Made by a program: the position numbers and the translations under genes. A stretch of DNA of 41,566 nucleotides from Bacteroidales bacterium (GTDB lineage: Bacteria > Bacteroidota > Bacteroidia > Bacteroidales > UBA932). Positions 33,002-40,975 of the stretch are shown in pieces. Location of the stretch: the NCBI GenBank assembly GCA_016281435.1, contig JAEEIQ010000093.1:1-41566 (forward strand). Direction: 5' to 3'. Every line of letters starts with the position of its first letter. Positions within the stretch are counted from its first letter, which is position 1. The notes beneath the pieces are model-generated. The model was not told where the DNA came from. It did not search any database and worked only from the letters and a program-made list of their open reading frames with translations.

Positions 33002-33069
33002 CAGCGATTTTCGGACACGAAAAAATTAACTATTTATATTTAACACACTCAAAACCTTCAAAAACAGTT

Positions 33070-33852
33070 ATGAAAAAGTTTTTCATGTTTTTGGCAGCTA
33101 TGACTTTGATGGTCTTCACTGCAAACACGGCTGTAGCACAGGACGCCCAGGCGGCCCCCGCGGAGGAAGTCGTTTCGGCTCCCGCCAATGACCTTGCCGC
33201 ACTGACGGCCGGCGCACCCGAGGTTCCCCTCAACCAGGCCCTCAAGACGAAGTTCATCGAAGGCGGCGCCGGATTTATGTCCCTGATCATCATCTGCCTC
33301 ATCATCGGTCTGGCACTCTGCATCGAGAGAATACTCTATCTCACCTTCTCCAAGACCAACACCAAATCCCTCCTCGAGAAAGTCGAGAAGGCTCTTGCCG
33401 AAGGCGGCATCGAAGCCGCGAAGGACGTCTGCCGCAACACCCGCGGCCCTGTCGCTTCCATCTTCTACCAGGGACTTCTCCGCTATGACCAGGGCGTGGA
33501 TGTCGTCGAGAAGACCATCGTCTCCTACGGCTCCGTGCAGATGAGCGAAATGGAGAACGGACTGAGCTGGATCGGCCTCTTCATCGCGATCGCCCCGTCC
33601 CTCGGATTCCTCGGTACGGTTATCGGTATGATCCAGGCCTTCGACGCCATCCAGGCTGCAGGTGACATCTCCCCTAACGTCGTCGCCGGCGGTATGAAGG
33701 TCGCTCTGATCACCACTGTCGCGGGTCTTATCGTCGCCATGATCCTCCAGGTGTTCTACAACTACATCCTTGCGAAGATCGACTCCCTCACCATCGACAT
33801 GGAGGATTCCTCGATTTCCCTTATCGACATCCTTTCCAAGAACGCGAAGTAA
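33070..33852 (+). CDS. exbB: ExbB/TolQ/MotA-family proton channel protein
   Basis: 260 residues. A signal peptide (MKKFFMFLAAMTLMVFTANTAVAQ) and a short Ala-rich periplasmic part precede three membrane segments: FMSLIIICLIIGLALCIERILYL, WIGLFIAIAPSLGFLGTVIGMIQAF and VALITTVAGLIVAMILQVFYNYI. The GFLGTVIGMIQAF and GGMKVALITTVAGL stretches are diagnostic of ExbB/TolQ. With ExbD it forms the inner-membrane motor that energises TonB-dependent transport. The signal peptide in front of the first membrane span is a common Bacteroidota variant. It is the first gene of a four-gene operon. Confidence 0.93.
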   Translation: MKKFFMFLAAMTLMVFTANTAVAQDAQAAPAEEVVSAPANDLAALTAGAPEVPLNQALKTKFIEGGAGFMSLIIICLIIGLALCIERILYLTFSKTNTKSLLEKVEKALAEGGIEAAKDVCRNTRGPVASIFYQGLLRYDQGVDVVEKTIVSYGSVQMSEMENGLSWIGLFIAIAPSLGFLGTVIGMIQAFDAIQAAGDISPNVVAGGMKVALITTVAGLIVAMILQVFYNYILAKIDSLTIDMEDSSISLIDILSKNAK

Positions 33853-33879
33853 TCAACCCCTTTTCCAGAGACAAGATCA

Positions 33880-34314
33880 ATGAAACTCAATAAAATATTC
33901 AAATGGGGCATGGTTGCGCTGATCATCATCAGCGTCGGCATCCTCATCTGGGGCTCCGCAGTGGGCTTCGAGGCGAATGATGGTCTTGCGACGGATGTCC
34001 TTCTCAACTGGGCCTATATCATGGTCGGCATAGCCCTCGCATCATGGGTGCTGATCGGCCTTATCGTTAACACGAAGAACAACCCGAAGAGCCTCATAAA
34101 GATCGGGATCATCCTCGTAGGAGCGGCGGCGCTCTGCCTTGTCGCGTACCTCCTCGCCCCCGGCCATCCCGCCGCAGGACGTGAAGGGCTCGACACCGAG
34201 TCGACGCTCAAACTTACCGACACTCTGCTCAATCTTACCTACATCTGCGGCGCAGGAGCCATCCTCGCCATCATCGTGGGCGAGATCCGCATGTCTATAG
34301 CCAACAAGAAATAA
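33880..34314 (+). CDS. Small four-span membrane protein in the Exb operon, function unknown
   Basis: 144 residues with four predicted membrane segments: MVALIIISVGILIWGSAVGF, YIMVGIALASWVLIGLIV, IKIGIILVGAAALCLVAYLLA and LLNLTYICGAGAILAIIVGEI. Between spans three and four lies a periplasmic-looking loop with GHPAAGREGLDTESTLKLTD. I do not recognise a named family. Its position between exbB and exbD, 27 nt after one and 3 nt before the other, points to a role with the Exb motor. It is not an ExbD: it lacks the single N-terminal span with its key Asp. Confidence 0.82.
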   Translation: MKLNKIFKWGMVALIIISVGILIWGSAVGFEANDGLATDVLLNWAYIMVGIALASWVLIGLIVNTKNNPKSLIKIGIILVGAAALCLVAYLLAPGHPAAGREGLDTESTLKLTDTLLNLTYICGAGAILAIIVGEIRMSIANKK

Positions 34315-34317
34315 GCT

Positions 34318-34899
34318 ATGGGAAAGAAGAAAGTACCAGCAATGAACACGAGCTCGACTGCGGATATCGCATTCCTGCTCTTGTGCTACTTCCTGATGAC
34401 AACGACCATGGGAAGCCAGACCGGCCTCAGCCGCCGTCTGCCGCCCATGCCCGACAAGAATCAGAAAGTGGAGGACCAGAAAGTCAACAGGCGGAATATC
34501 ATCGTCGTGAAGATCAACTCCGCTGACAGGCTCCTTGCCGGTAATGAACCCATAGATGTCAGCCAACTCAAAGACAAAATCAAGGAATTCCTGACCAATC
34601 CCGCCGAGGATCCCAACCTCCCCGAGAAAGAGCTCAAGAATATCGAAGGATTCGGCGACTGCCTCGTCTCCAAGGGCGTTATCTCGCTGCAGAACGACCG
34701 TGGTACCAGCTACCAGGCGTACATCGCAGTGCAGAACGAACTCGTGAAGGCAATCAACGAGCTTCGTGACGAGTTCTCCCGCAGGACATGGGGCAAGGCG
34801 TTCGCCCAGCTGGACGAAGATCAGCAGTCGATCGCGAAGGAAGCGATCCCTCAGTACATCTCCGAGGCTGAGCCCAAGGATGTGGCCAAGAGAAGATAA
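34318..34899 (+). CDS. exbD: ExbD/TolR-family protein (first copy)
   Basis: 193 residues with one N-terminal membrane segment (TADIAFLLLCYFLMTTTMG) that carries the functionally key Asp (Asp16). The periplasmic part (RRLPPMPDKNQKVEDQKVNRRNIIVVKINSADRLLAGNEPIDVSQLKDKIKEFL) has the ExbD/TolR beta-alpha pattern (a strand, a turn and a helix). A C-terminal extension of about 60 residues (FSRRTWGKAFAQLDEDQQSIAKEAIPQYISEAEPKDV) exceeds the usual length of about 140. It starts 3 nt after the small membrane protein gene and pairs with ExbB. Confidence 0.9.
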   Translation: MGKKKVPAMNTSSTADIAFLLLCYFLMTTTMGSQTGLSRRLPPMPDKNQKVEDQKVNRRNIIVVKINSADRLLAGNEPIDVSQLKDKIKEFLTNPAEDPNLPEKELKNIEGFGDCLVSKGVISLQNDRGTSYQAYIAVQNELVKAINELRDEFSRRTWGKAFAQLDEDQQSIAKEAIPQYISEAEPKDVAKRR

Positions 34900-34900
34900 C

Positions 34901-34906
34901 AGGAGG
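34901..34906 (+). promoter_or_regulatory. Unusual Shine-Dalgarno-like ribosome binding site
   Basis: AGGAGG, a full Shine-Dalgarno core, lies 7 nt before the second exbD ATG. Bacteroidota start sites rarely have one because their ribosomes sequester the anti-SD end of 16S rRNA. I saw no other match this good in the window. Confidence 0.6.
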
Positions 34907-34913
34907 AAAGTAT

Positions 34914-35384
34914 ATGTCCAAATTCGGTGGAAGCAACAACAAGAAAGAGGTGCCGGCGATGACCAGCAGCTCCCTGTCCGACATCGTGTTCATGCTCCTG
35001 TTCTTCTTCATGGTCACGACGCAGATGCGTGAGACCGAGAACAAGGTCATGGTCAAGATTCCGGAGGCGTCCGAAGTTGTCAAGCTCGAAAGGAAGGACC
35101 TCAACTCATACATCAACATCGGAACCCCTATCAAGTCTCTCCAGGCCCAGTACGGTACCGATGCGCGTATCCAGTTGAACGATTCTTTCAAGACGACGGA
35201 TGACATCCGTGACTTCATTGCCGCGGAGCGCGACTCCAAAAGCGAAGCCGACCGCCAGTTCATGACGGTCAGCATCAGGGCCGACCAGGATGTCCGTATG
35301 GGTATCATCACGGACGTCAAGCAGGAGCTCAGGCGCTGCTCGGCACTGAAGATAATGTATTCAGCACGGAAGGGCGGCGAATAA
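34914..35384 (+). CDS. exbD: ExbD/TolR-family protein (second copy)
   Basis: 156 residues with one N-terminal membrane segment (LSDIVFMLLFFFMVTTQM) carrying Asp23, the ExbD proton-path residue. The periplasmic part shows the ExbD pattern (VKIPEASEVVKLERKDLNSYINIGTP, FMTVSIRADQDVRMGIITDVKQELR) with a C-terminal SALKIMYSARK strand. It is shorter than its neighbour and distinct from it in sequence, so the two are paralogues and not a broken single gene. Two ExbDs of different sequence are common in Bacteroidota and may make a mixed pair in the motor. A terminator follows 18 bp after the stop. Confidence 0.9.
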   Translation: MSKFGGSNNKKEVPAMTSSSLSDIVFMLLFFFMVTTQMRETENKVMVKIPEASEVVKLERKDLNSYINIGTPIKSLQAQYGTDARIQLNDSFKTTDDIRDFIAAERDSKSEADRQFMTVSIRADQDVRMGIITDVKQELRRCSALKIMYSARKGGE

Positions 35385-35402
35385 AGCAGCCCCGCACCTG
35401 AA

Positions 35403-35441
35403 AGGCGGTGTCCAAGAAACAGTCTTTGGCACCGCCTTTTT
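35403..35441 (+). terminator. Rho-independent terminator of the exb operon
   Basis: An 8-bp perfect stem (AGGCGGTG at 35403-35410, CACCGCCT at 35430-35437) continues through a wobble pair and a mismatch into further pairing, with a short loop (AACAG), then a run of T. Confidence 0.8.
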
Positions 35442-35456
35442 GATAAAATATAATTA
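35425..35456 (+). promoter_or_regulatory. Possible asnS promoter overlapping the terminator
   Basis: TTTG at 35425-35428, within the right arm of the terminator, then exactly 20 bp, then TATAATTA at 35449-35456 (two mismatches to TAnnTTTG). The ATG at 35462 is 5 nt downstream. Confidence 0.35.
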
Positions 35457-35461
35457 GACAG

Positions 35462-36865
35462 ATGCAAGAAATCAGAAGGATCAAGGTGAAGGATCTTCTG
35501 GGGATGGCCCCCGGAAGCGAGGTCCTTGCCAAAGGATGGGTAAGGACGAAAAGAGGCAACAAGGAAATAGCGTTCATCGCCCTCAACGACGGCTCCACTA
35601 TCAAGAACATACAGATAGTCTGCGACAAGACTCCCGAGACGGAGCCTGTCCTCCAGCGTATCAGCACCGGAGCGTGCATAGCCGTTAGGGGCATGCTTGT
35701 CGAGTCGATCGGAAGCGGACAGGCCGTCGAGATCAAGGCCGGATCGATCGAAGTCTACGGCGAATGCGACCCCATGCGCTATCCCCTGCAGAAGAAGGAC
35801 ACTTCGATGGAGTATCTGCGCACGGTAGCGCACATGCGTCCCAGGACCAATACTTTCGGAGCGGTGCTCCGCCTCCGCAGCCAGATGGCCTACGCCATCC
35901 ATGAGTATTTCCACTCGAAGGGCTTCGTCTACCTGAACACTCCCCTGATCACCGCATCCGACGCCGAGGGTGCCGGACAGATGTTCCAGGTCACCACACT
36001 CGACCTGAACAATGTCCCGAAGAACAAGAAGGGCCTTCCCGACTACTCGAAGGACTTCTTCGGCAAGCAGACCAGCCTCACCGTCAGCGGACAGCTCGAA
36101 GGCGAGCTCGGTGCCACGGCCCTCGGGGAGATCTACACCTTCGGACCTACTTTCCGCGCCGAGAATTCCAACACTCCCCGCCACCTCGCGGAGTTCTGGA
36201 TGATAGAGCCGGAGATGGCCTTCTATGACATCGAAGACAACATGGACCTCGCCGAGGACTTCATCAAGCATCTGGTGAAATACGCCCTCGACAACTTCCG
36301 CGACGACATCCAGTTCCTCAACGACCGTTACGACAACGAACTCATCCAGAGGCTCGAAAGCGTCATCAGCACCAAGTTCGTCCGTCTCGAGTACACGGAA
36401 GGCATCAAGATCCTCGAGCAGGCCGTCAGGGACGGCGTGCAGTTCGAGTATCCCGTCTACTGGGGCGTGGACCTGCAGAGCGAGCATGAAAGATATCTTG
36501 TCGAGAAGCACTTCGGCAAGCCCGTCATCATGTCCGGTTACCCGAAGGACATCAAGGCCTTCTACATGAAGCAGGACCCGGACGGCAGGACCGTCAGGGC
36601 CATGGACATCCTCTTCCCCAAGATCGGTGAGATCATCGGCGGAAGCGAGAGGGAGGCCGACCTCGGAAAGCTCGAGGCCCGCATAGACGAGCTCGGAATG
36701 AGCCGCCGCAACCTCGAGTGGTACATCGACACCCGCCGTTTCGGAAGCTGCCCGCACAGCGGCTTCGGCCTGGGCTTCGAACGTCTGCTCCTGTTCATCA
36801 CGGGCATGCAGAACATCCGCGACGTCATTCCTTTCCCGCGCACACCTAAAAACGCCGAATTCTGA
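35462..36865 (+). CDS. asnS: Asparagine--tRNA ligase
   Basis: 467 residues. An N-terminal OB-fold anticodon domain ([37 protein letters not shown]) precedes the class II core: motif 2 region [29 protein letters not shown] and motif 3 [21 protein letters not shown]. The residues EMAF and the NSNTxRHLAEF stretch are typical of AsnRS rather than AspRS. The stop codon shares one base with the udk start (TGATG), so translation is coupled. Confidence 0.96.
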   Translation: MQEIRRIKVKDLLGMAPGSEVLAKGWVRTKRGNKEIAFIALNDGSTIKNIQIVCDKTPETEPVLQRISTGACIAVRGMLVESIGSGQAVEIKAGSIEVYGECDPMRYPLQKKDTSMEYLRTVAHMRPRTNTFGAVLRLRSQMAYAIHEYFHSKGFVYLNTPLITASDAEGAGQMFQVTTLDLNNVPKNKKGLPDYSKDFFGKQTSLTVSGQLEGELGATALGEIYTFGPTFRAENSNTPRHLAEFWMIEPEMAFYDIEDNMDLAEDFIKHLVKYALDNFRDDIQFLNDRYDNELIQRLESVISTKFVRLEYTEGIKILEQAVRDGVQFEYPVYWGVDLQSEHERYLVEKHFGKPVIMSGYPKDIKAFYMKQDPDGRTVRAMDILFPKIGEIIGGSEREADLGKLEARIDELGMSRRNLEWYIDTRRFGSCPHSGFGLGFERLLLFITGMQNIRDVIPFPRTPKNAEF

Positions 36866-37479
36866 TGCTGGTAATAGGTATAGCCGGAGGTTCCGGCAGC
36901 GGCAAGACCACGGTCGTAAAGGCCATTACGGAGCGGCTGCACAAGAAGGTGGTGGTACTCCCCCAGGACTGCTACTACAAGGATTCAAGCGATCTTTCGG
37001 ATGAAGAGAAGCGCACCCAGAATTTCGACCACCCGGACGCGATCGAGTGGGATCTCCTGTGCCGGCAGCTGAAGGAGCTGAAGGAAGGGCGCAGCGTACG
37101 CCAGCCCATATATTCCTTCATCTCCTGTTCCCGTTCGAAGACTGAGACTACCCTTGTGGAACCCGCGGACGTGATCATCATCGAGGGCATACTCATCTTC
37201 ACCTGCAAGAAGCTCCGCGACCAGATGGACATCAAGATATTCGTGGACGCTGACGACGACGACCGCCTGATGCGCGTCATGGCCCGTGACATTGCCGAGC
37301 GCGGCAAGGACGTGCACTGGGTCATCGAGCGCTACAGCCGTACCGTCAAGCCCATGTACCTCCAGTTCATCGAACCCAGCAAGCGCTACGCCGACGTGAT
37401 CCTGCCCCAGGGCGGGCACAACAAGGTCGGAATCGACGTCATACTCGCGACGGTAGAAAAGTCCCTCGGGGAGCAATAA
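36865..37479 (+). CDS. udk: Uridine kinase
   Basis: 204 residues. P-loop GIAGGSGSGKTT (residues 5-16), the substrate-binding QDCYYKDSSDLS, FDHPDAIEWDLL, and YSFISCSR correspond in order to Udk (D.Y, NFDHPDAFD, PxYDFxxHxR), with YSFISCSR replacing the usual YDFxxHTR. The DRLMRVMARDIAERGKDV helix is conserved. It phosphorylates uridine and cytidine. The YSFISCSR form keeps the Arg but not the His, which is worth noting. It is one base into the asnS stop and 5 nt before the TonB-like gene. Confidence 0.92.
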   Translation: MLVIGIAGGSGSGKTTVVKAITERLHKKVVVLPQDCYYKDSSDLSDEEKRTQNFDHPDAIEWDLLCRQLKELKEGRSVRQPIYSFISCSRSKTETTLVEPADVIIIEGILIFTCKKLRDQMDIKIFVDADDDDRLMRVMARDIAERGKDVHWVIERYSRTVKPMYLQFIEPSKRYADVILPQGGHNKVGIDVILATVEKSLGEQ

Positions 37480-37484
37480 CCCCT

Positions 37485-38195
37485 ATGAAACGCCTTCCGA
37501 AAGAAGACAGGGCCGGGCTCTATGTCACGCTGATCGTGCATTTGGCTGTACTGATCATCCTGCTTGGCATCCAGCTCGGCGTCTCCTTGAAGCGGGAGCA
37601 GAGTTTCGTCCTCGACTTCACAGAGCTGGAGAGGATAGAGCAACTCAAGCGTGAACTGGATTTCCAGCAGGCAATAAACGACAGGCTGAACCAGATGCTC
37701 GCCGATGCGGGCAGCACTCCGGTCATGAACGTGGCCGTGGACCGCTCGTCCCTGAAGGACGACCGCTCGACTCCGGAAGAAGCTGAGCAGCTGTACAGGG
37801 ACGCTGAAAGGCTCAAGGAGCAACTGCGTCAGTCCGCCCTGCCGGATGAGGACGAATATGTCGAACCTGCGCGCAAGGAAGAGAAGGCTGACAAGAAGGA
37901 GAACAAACCCTATTCCGGACCCTCGGTCCTCGCATGGGAACTGGAAGGCCGCAAAGCCAGCCACCTCCCTATCCCGGCATACCGCTGCATGGGAGCGGGC
38001 GAGGTCAAGGTAATCATCACCGTAAGCCCGCAGGGCACGGTCATGATGGCAAAGATCGACGAATCCGCCTCGTCCGCGGACGCGTGCCTTAGGTCCTTTG
38101 CCATACGCGCCGCACGGCTATCCCGCTTTTCTTCAAGCACCACGGCCCCAGCGCGGCAGGCCGGATACATCATCTATCAGTTCATCGCACAATAA
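37485..38195 (+). CDS. TonB-like energy transducer / envelope protein
   Basis: 236 residues. One N-terminal membrane span (YVTLIVHLAVLIILLGIQLGVSL) is followed by a charged helical part (TELERIEQLKRELDFQQAINDRLNQML and TPEEAEQLYRDAERLKEQLRQ), then a Lys/Glu linker (PARKEEKADKKENK) and a C-terminal TonB-like domain (YRCMGAGEVKVIITVSPQGTVMMAKI...CLRSFAIRAARLSRF...AGYIIYQFIAQ). The GxVxVxxxVspdGxV pattern supports a TonB C-terminal fold, although the usual YP at the start of this domain is reduced. It is close to but not in the same terminator unit as exbB-exbD. A partnership with the Exb motor is likely but not shown. Confidence 0.82.
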   Translation: MKRLPKEDRAGLYVTLIVHLAVLIILLGIQLGVSLKREQSFVLDFTELERIEQLKRELDFQQAINDRLNQMLADAGSTPVMNVAVDRSSLKDDRSTPEEAEQLYRDAERLKEQLRQSALPDEDEYVEPARKEEKADKKENKPYSGPSVLAWELEGRKASHLPIPAYRCMGAGEVKVIITVSPQGTVMMAKIDESASSADACLRSFAIRAARLSRFSSSTTAPARQAGYIIYQFIAQ

Positions 38196-38199
38196 GACA

Positions 38200-38228
38200 G
38201 GAGCCGGAAGGTAAATCCTCCCGGCTCC
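38200..38228. terminator. Hairpin between convergent genes, probable bidirectional terminator
   Basis: Stem GGAGCCGG (38200-38207) with CCGGCTCC (38221-38228), extended inward past an A-C mismatch by three more pairs. It lies 4 bp past the TonB-like stop and 24 bp past the DUF4295 stop on the other strand. Neither side has a long T-run, so strength is uncertain. Confidence 0.45.
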
Positions 38229-38252
38229 CGCCATATCTGCAAACCTCGGAAA

Positions 38253-38411
38253 TTACTTCTTGGCGAAGTAGTCCTTGGCCTTTTCCGCCTCGACGAGGTG
38301 CTCCGTGAAAACGTAAGCTCCGGTCTTGGGGGACTTTTCCATACGGATGCACTTGACCATGCTCTTTGCACCGGCCTTTGCTGCGAATGTTGCAACGGCT
38401 TTCTTTGCCAT
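38253..38411 (-). CDS. DUF4295 family small ribosome-associated protein
   Basis: 52 residues, beginning MAKKAVATFAAKAGAKSMVK and ending KAKDYFAKK; it has the MVKSPKTGAY-type core (RMEKSPKTGAYVFTEHLV) of DUF4295. This family is found downstream of rpmB-rpmG in Bacteroidota. I recall that the Flavobacterium johnsoniae ribosome structure assigned it as a subunit (bL38), but I cannot confirm the name here. It lies 16 nt after rpmG. Confidence 0.9.
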   Translation of the reverse strand: MAKKAVATFAAKAGAKSMVKCIRMEKSPKTGAYVFTEHLVEAEKAKDYFAKK

Positions 38412-38427
38412 AACTTAATCTCCCTGA

Positions 38428-38616
38428 TTATTTGATTTCACGATGGACGGTGACCTTCTTCAAGAAAGGATTGTATTTCTTGCGTTCAAGCCTCTCCGGG
38501 GTATTCTTCTTGTTCTTGGTAGTGATGTACCTGGACATTCCGGGTACGCCGCTTTCCTTCTGCTCCGTGCATTCGAGGATGACCTGCACCCTGTTTCCTT
38601 TTGCTTTCTTTGCCAT
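38428..38616 (-). CDS. rpmG: 50S ribosomal protein L33
   Basis: 62 residues. The L33 core is clear: [47 protein letters not shown]. Only one Cys remains of the four that bind zinc in the C+ form, so this is a zinc-free (C-) L33. It lies 11 nt after rpmB and is in the same operon. Confidence 0.96.
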   Translation of the reverse strand: MAKKAKGNRVQVILECTEQKESGVPGMSRYITTKNKKNTPERLERKKYNPFLKKVTVHREIK

Positions 38617-38627
38617 AGCGTCTTGAA

Positions 38628-38870
38628 TTAAACAAGGTTAACTAATCCTTTCTTCCTGGCCTCGCGAAGAGTCGCGTCGAGACCGTTCTTCTCGATGATC
38701 CTCATCCCCTTGCAGGAGACCTTGAGGGTGATGTACCTCTGTTCTTCCTCGCTCCAGAACTTCTTGTTCTTGAGGTTGAGGGAGAAGTCGCGCTTGGTGC
38801 GCAGCTTGGAATGGGCAACATTGTTGCCTTTCATTCTCTTCCTTCCGGTTATTTGACAAACCTTTGCCAT
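38628..38870 (-). CDS. rpmB: 50S ribosomal protein L28
   Basis: 80 residues. Landmarks are [62 protein letters not shown]. Only two Cys are present, so zinc binding through four Cys is not expected. It leads the rpmB-rpmG-DUF4295 group. A 75-bp AT-rich gap separates it from lepB; no textbook promoter stands out there. Confidence 0.97.
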   Translation of the reverse strand: MAKVCQITGRKRMKGNNVAHSKLRTKRDFSLNLKNKKFWSEEEQRYITLKVSCKGMRIIEKNGLDATLREARKKGLVNLV

Positions 38871-38945
38871 AACTTATTATTTTTTGTTTTTCGTTCTAAA
38901 ACAAGGGGCTGCAAATTTCGTTACAAAATTCCGTAATTCCAAATT

Positions 38946-40292
38946 CTACACGAACTTGAGGAAGCGGCCCCATCTTATATTCTTCGGGAACTTGTTCCCG
39001 CGGTCGGTGGAGAGCCAGATGACCACGGGTCTGCCGACTATGTGGTCCTCCGGGACAAAGCCCCAATACCTCGAATCGAGGGAATTGTGCCTGTTGTCTC
39101 CCATCATGAAGTAGTAGTCCTGTCCGATGGTATAGCTGTCGGCGGGCTCCCCGTTGACGAGGATGGTCCCGTCCGCCTTCGTCTCAAGGCTGTTGTGCTC
39201 GTACTCGGCTATGATCCTGCGGTAAAGCGGAAGAGTCTTCTGCGTGAGCGCCACGACATCTCCCTTGCGGGGAATCCTGACAGGCCCGAAATTATCCCTG
39301 GTCCAGGAATAGTCTTCCGAGAAGGGGAAAATGGTCAGGTAACTGTCCGGATAGTCGGGCGGCCAGACGTCGAGATTAGGCTCCACGCTTTCCACGGAAG
39401 CGAGTCCGCGCACTTCTTCCAGCATCTTCGCGGTAAGCGGCATCATGGGATAGCCGGGAAGCGAAGGGTCGTACCAGAGTTCCTGCAGGTTGAGACCGAT
39501 TTTGCCGAGGGTCCGGGCATTGATCCGCCCCCCGGTGGTCTTCACCGCATATGACAACTGGATTCCGGGCCATACTTCCTGCTTCTCGCCGTTTATCCAC
39601 ACAAGTCCGTCCCGGACGCTGAGGGTATCCCCGGCTACGGCCACGCAACGCTTGACATAGTGGTCCTTCTTGTCGGAAGGACGGGACACGACCGGCCCCC
39701 AGTTGCGGATGACGGTCTGTCTGCCGTAAAGGCGGCACAGGGAGTAATAATCCTCCGAAGGCGCCTTGCGCAGGACCGTGTCCCCGTTGGGGAATCCGAA
39801 GACCACGCAGTCCCCGCGACGGACTTCCCTGATCCCGGCAAGCCTGCGGTACTTGTTCTTTATCAGAGTCGAGTAGGACTCCTTGCCGAAGATGGTGTTG
39901 TGCGTGAAGGGTATGGTCAGCGGAGTCTCTGGAACCCTCGGGCCGTAAGTCAGCTTGCTGACGAAGAGGTGGTCGCCGGTGTAGAGCGTGCTCTCCATCG
40001 AAGATGAAGGGATCTTGAAGGCCTGGAAGAAGAAGATGTTGATGAAGGTGACGACGATCACGGCGAAGATTATGGCGTCGAGCCAGTCATTCCACGCATC
40101 GTGCTTCTGCCCCTCTTCATAACGCTTCTTCCAGAAATTCCAGCGCACTTTCCGGGTGATGAAGATGTCGAAGATGACACCCAGGCCGAAAAGCCACCAG
40201 AAGTTTCCGAGCCAAATCACCCACGCGAGATACAACAAAGCCCAGAATATGAACTTTGTCCACTTGTTGCGGATGATATCCCTCCAATTCAT
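38946..40292 (-). CDS. lepB: Signal peptidase I, long Bacteroidota form
   Basis: 448 residues, much longer than the E. coli enzyme (324). Two membrane spans near residues 15-45 and a third at about 71-90 (IIFAVIVVTFINIFFFQAF) precede the catalytic site. Nucleophile Ser98 sits in PSSSMESTLYTGD, and the general base Lys214 in YVKRCVAVAGDT. Box E appears as MGDNRHNSLDSRYWGFVPEDHIVG near the C-terminus. Between residues 230 and 360 there is a large insert (for example SIQLSYAVKTTGGRINARTLGKIGLN-like region and ...LDVWPPDYPDSYLTIFPFSEDY). Such inserts are typical of Bacteroidota LepB. It lies 21 bp after rplT. Confidence 0.95.
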   Translation of the reverse strand: MNWRDIIRNKWTKFIFWALLYLAWVIWLGNFWWLFGLGVIFDIFITRKVRWNFWKKRYEEGQKHDAWNDWLDAIIFAVIVVTFINIFFFQAFKIPSSSMESTLYTGDHLFVSKLTYGPRVPETPLTIPFTHNTIFGKESYSTLIKNKYRRLAGIREVRRGDCVVFGFPNGDTVLRKAPSEDYYSLCRLYGRQTVIRNWGPVVSRPSDKKDHYVKRCVAVAGDTLSVRDGLVWINGEKQEVWPGIQLSYAVKTTGGRINARTLGKIGLNLQELWYDPSLPGYPMMPLTAKMLEEVRGLASVESVEPNLDVWPPDYPDSYLTIFPFSEDYSWTRDNFGPVRIPRKGDVVALTQKTLPLYRRIIAEYEHNSLETKADGTILVNGEPADSYTIGQDYYFMMGDNRHNSLDSRYWGFVPEDHIVGRPVVIWLSTDRGNKFPKNIRWGRFLKFV

Positions 40293-40313
40293 CTTTCAGG
40301 ACTTTCTTCCGAT

Positions 40314-40658
40314 TTATTTAACGGAGTTGATGATGGCCTCGAACGCCTGGGGATTGTTCATGGCGAGATCGGCGAGAACCTTGCGGTTGAGACCGATATT
40401 CTCCTTGGCAAGCTTGCCCATGAACTGGGAGTAGGTCATACCATACTGGCGGGCGGCTGCGTTGATACGCTGGATCCAGAGAGCGCGGAAATTGCGCTTC
40501 TTGGCCTTGCGGTCACGGTACGCATACGTCAGACCTTTTTCGTAGGTGTTCTTCGCAACTGTCCAGACATTCTTTCTGGAAAGGAAATTACCGCGGGTCC
40601 TTTTGAGAATCTTCTTGCGGCGCGCCCTTGAAGCGACTGAATTAACTGATCTAGGCAT
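40314..40658 (-). CDS. rplT: 50S ribosomal protein L20
   Basis: 114 residues. [37 protein letters not shown] and [37 protein letters not shown] are diagnostic. L20 is needed for early 50S assembly and in many bacteria represses its own infC operon by binding mRNA. A 77-bp gap separates it from rpmI. Confidence 0.97.
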   Translation of the reverse strand: MPRSVNSVASRARRKKILKRTRGNFLSRKNVWTVAKNTYEKGLTYAYRDRKAKKRNFRALWIQRINAAARQYGMTYSQFMGKLAKENIGLNRKVLADLAMNNPQAFEAIINSVK

Positions 40659-40735
40659 TTTACTGGTGATTTTTTGGAAGCAGTGACCTCACGCGAGGCT
40701 CTTTGAACTGCGGTCCAAGTTAAACAATAATGATA

Positions 40736-40930
40736 CTACAGGGCCAGGAGCTCTTTAACCCTCTTCACGTCCACCTTCTCGAGGATGGCGAAGTGATCCA
40801 GGTTCCTTTTCTGCTTCTTGGTCTTCTTCGTGAGGATGTGGCTGTGGTAAGCGTGCTTCCTCTTGATCTTTCCCGTTCCGGTAAGCGTGAAACGCTTTTT
40901 GGCACCGGAGTTGGTCTTAAGTTTTGCCAT
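40736..40930 (-). CDS. rpmI: 50S ribosomal protein L35
   Basis: 64 residues, [47 protein letters not shown], the standard L35. It lies 45 nt after infC. Confidence 0.97.
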   Translation of the reverse strand: MAKLKTNSGAKKRFTLTGTGKIKRKHAYHSHILTKKTKKQKRNLDHFAILEKVDVKRVKELLAL

Positions 40931-40975
40931 TGTTTTTAATTGTTTGTTAATAATATATAGCCGTAACCACTACGG

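Noticed and set aside
34318..35384. The two exbD genes as one frameshifted gene
   Set aside because: Each has its own start, membrane span with Asp, and full periplasmic domain.
34754..36757. A 667-codon open frame on the minus strand opposite exbD and asnS
   Set aside because: The plus strand here encodes well-conserved AsnRS and ExbD proteins. The antisense product has no recognisable domain and the opening is explained by GC-rich codon bias.
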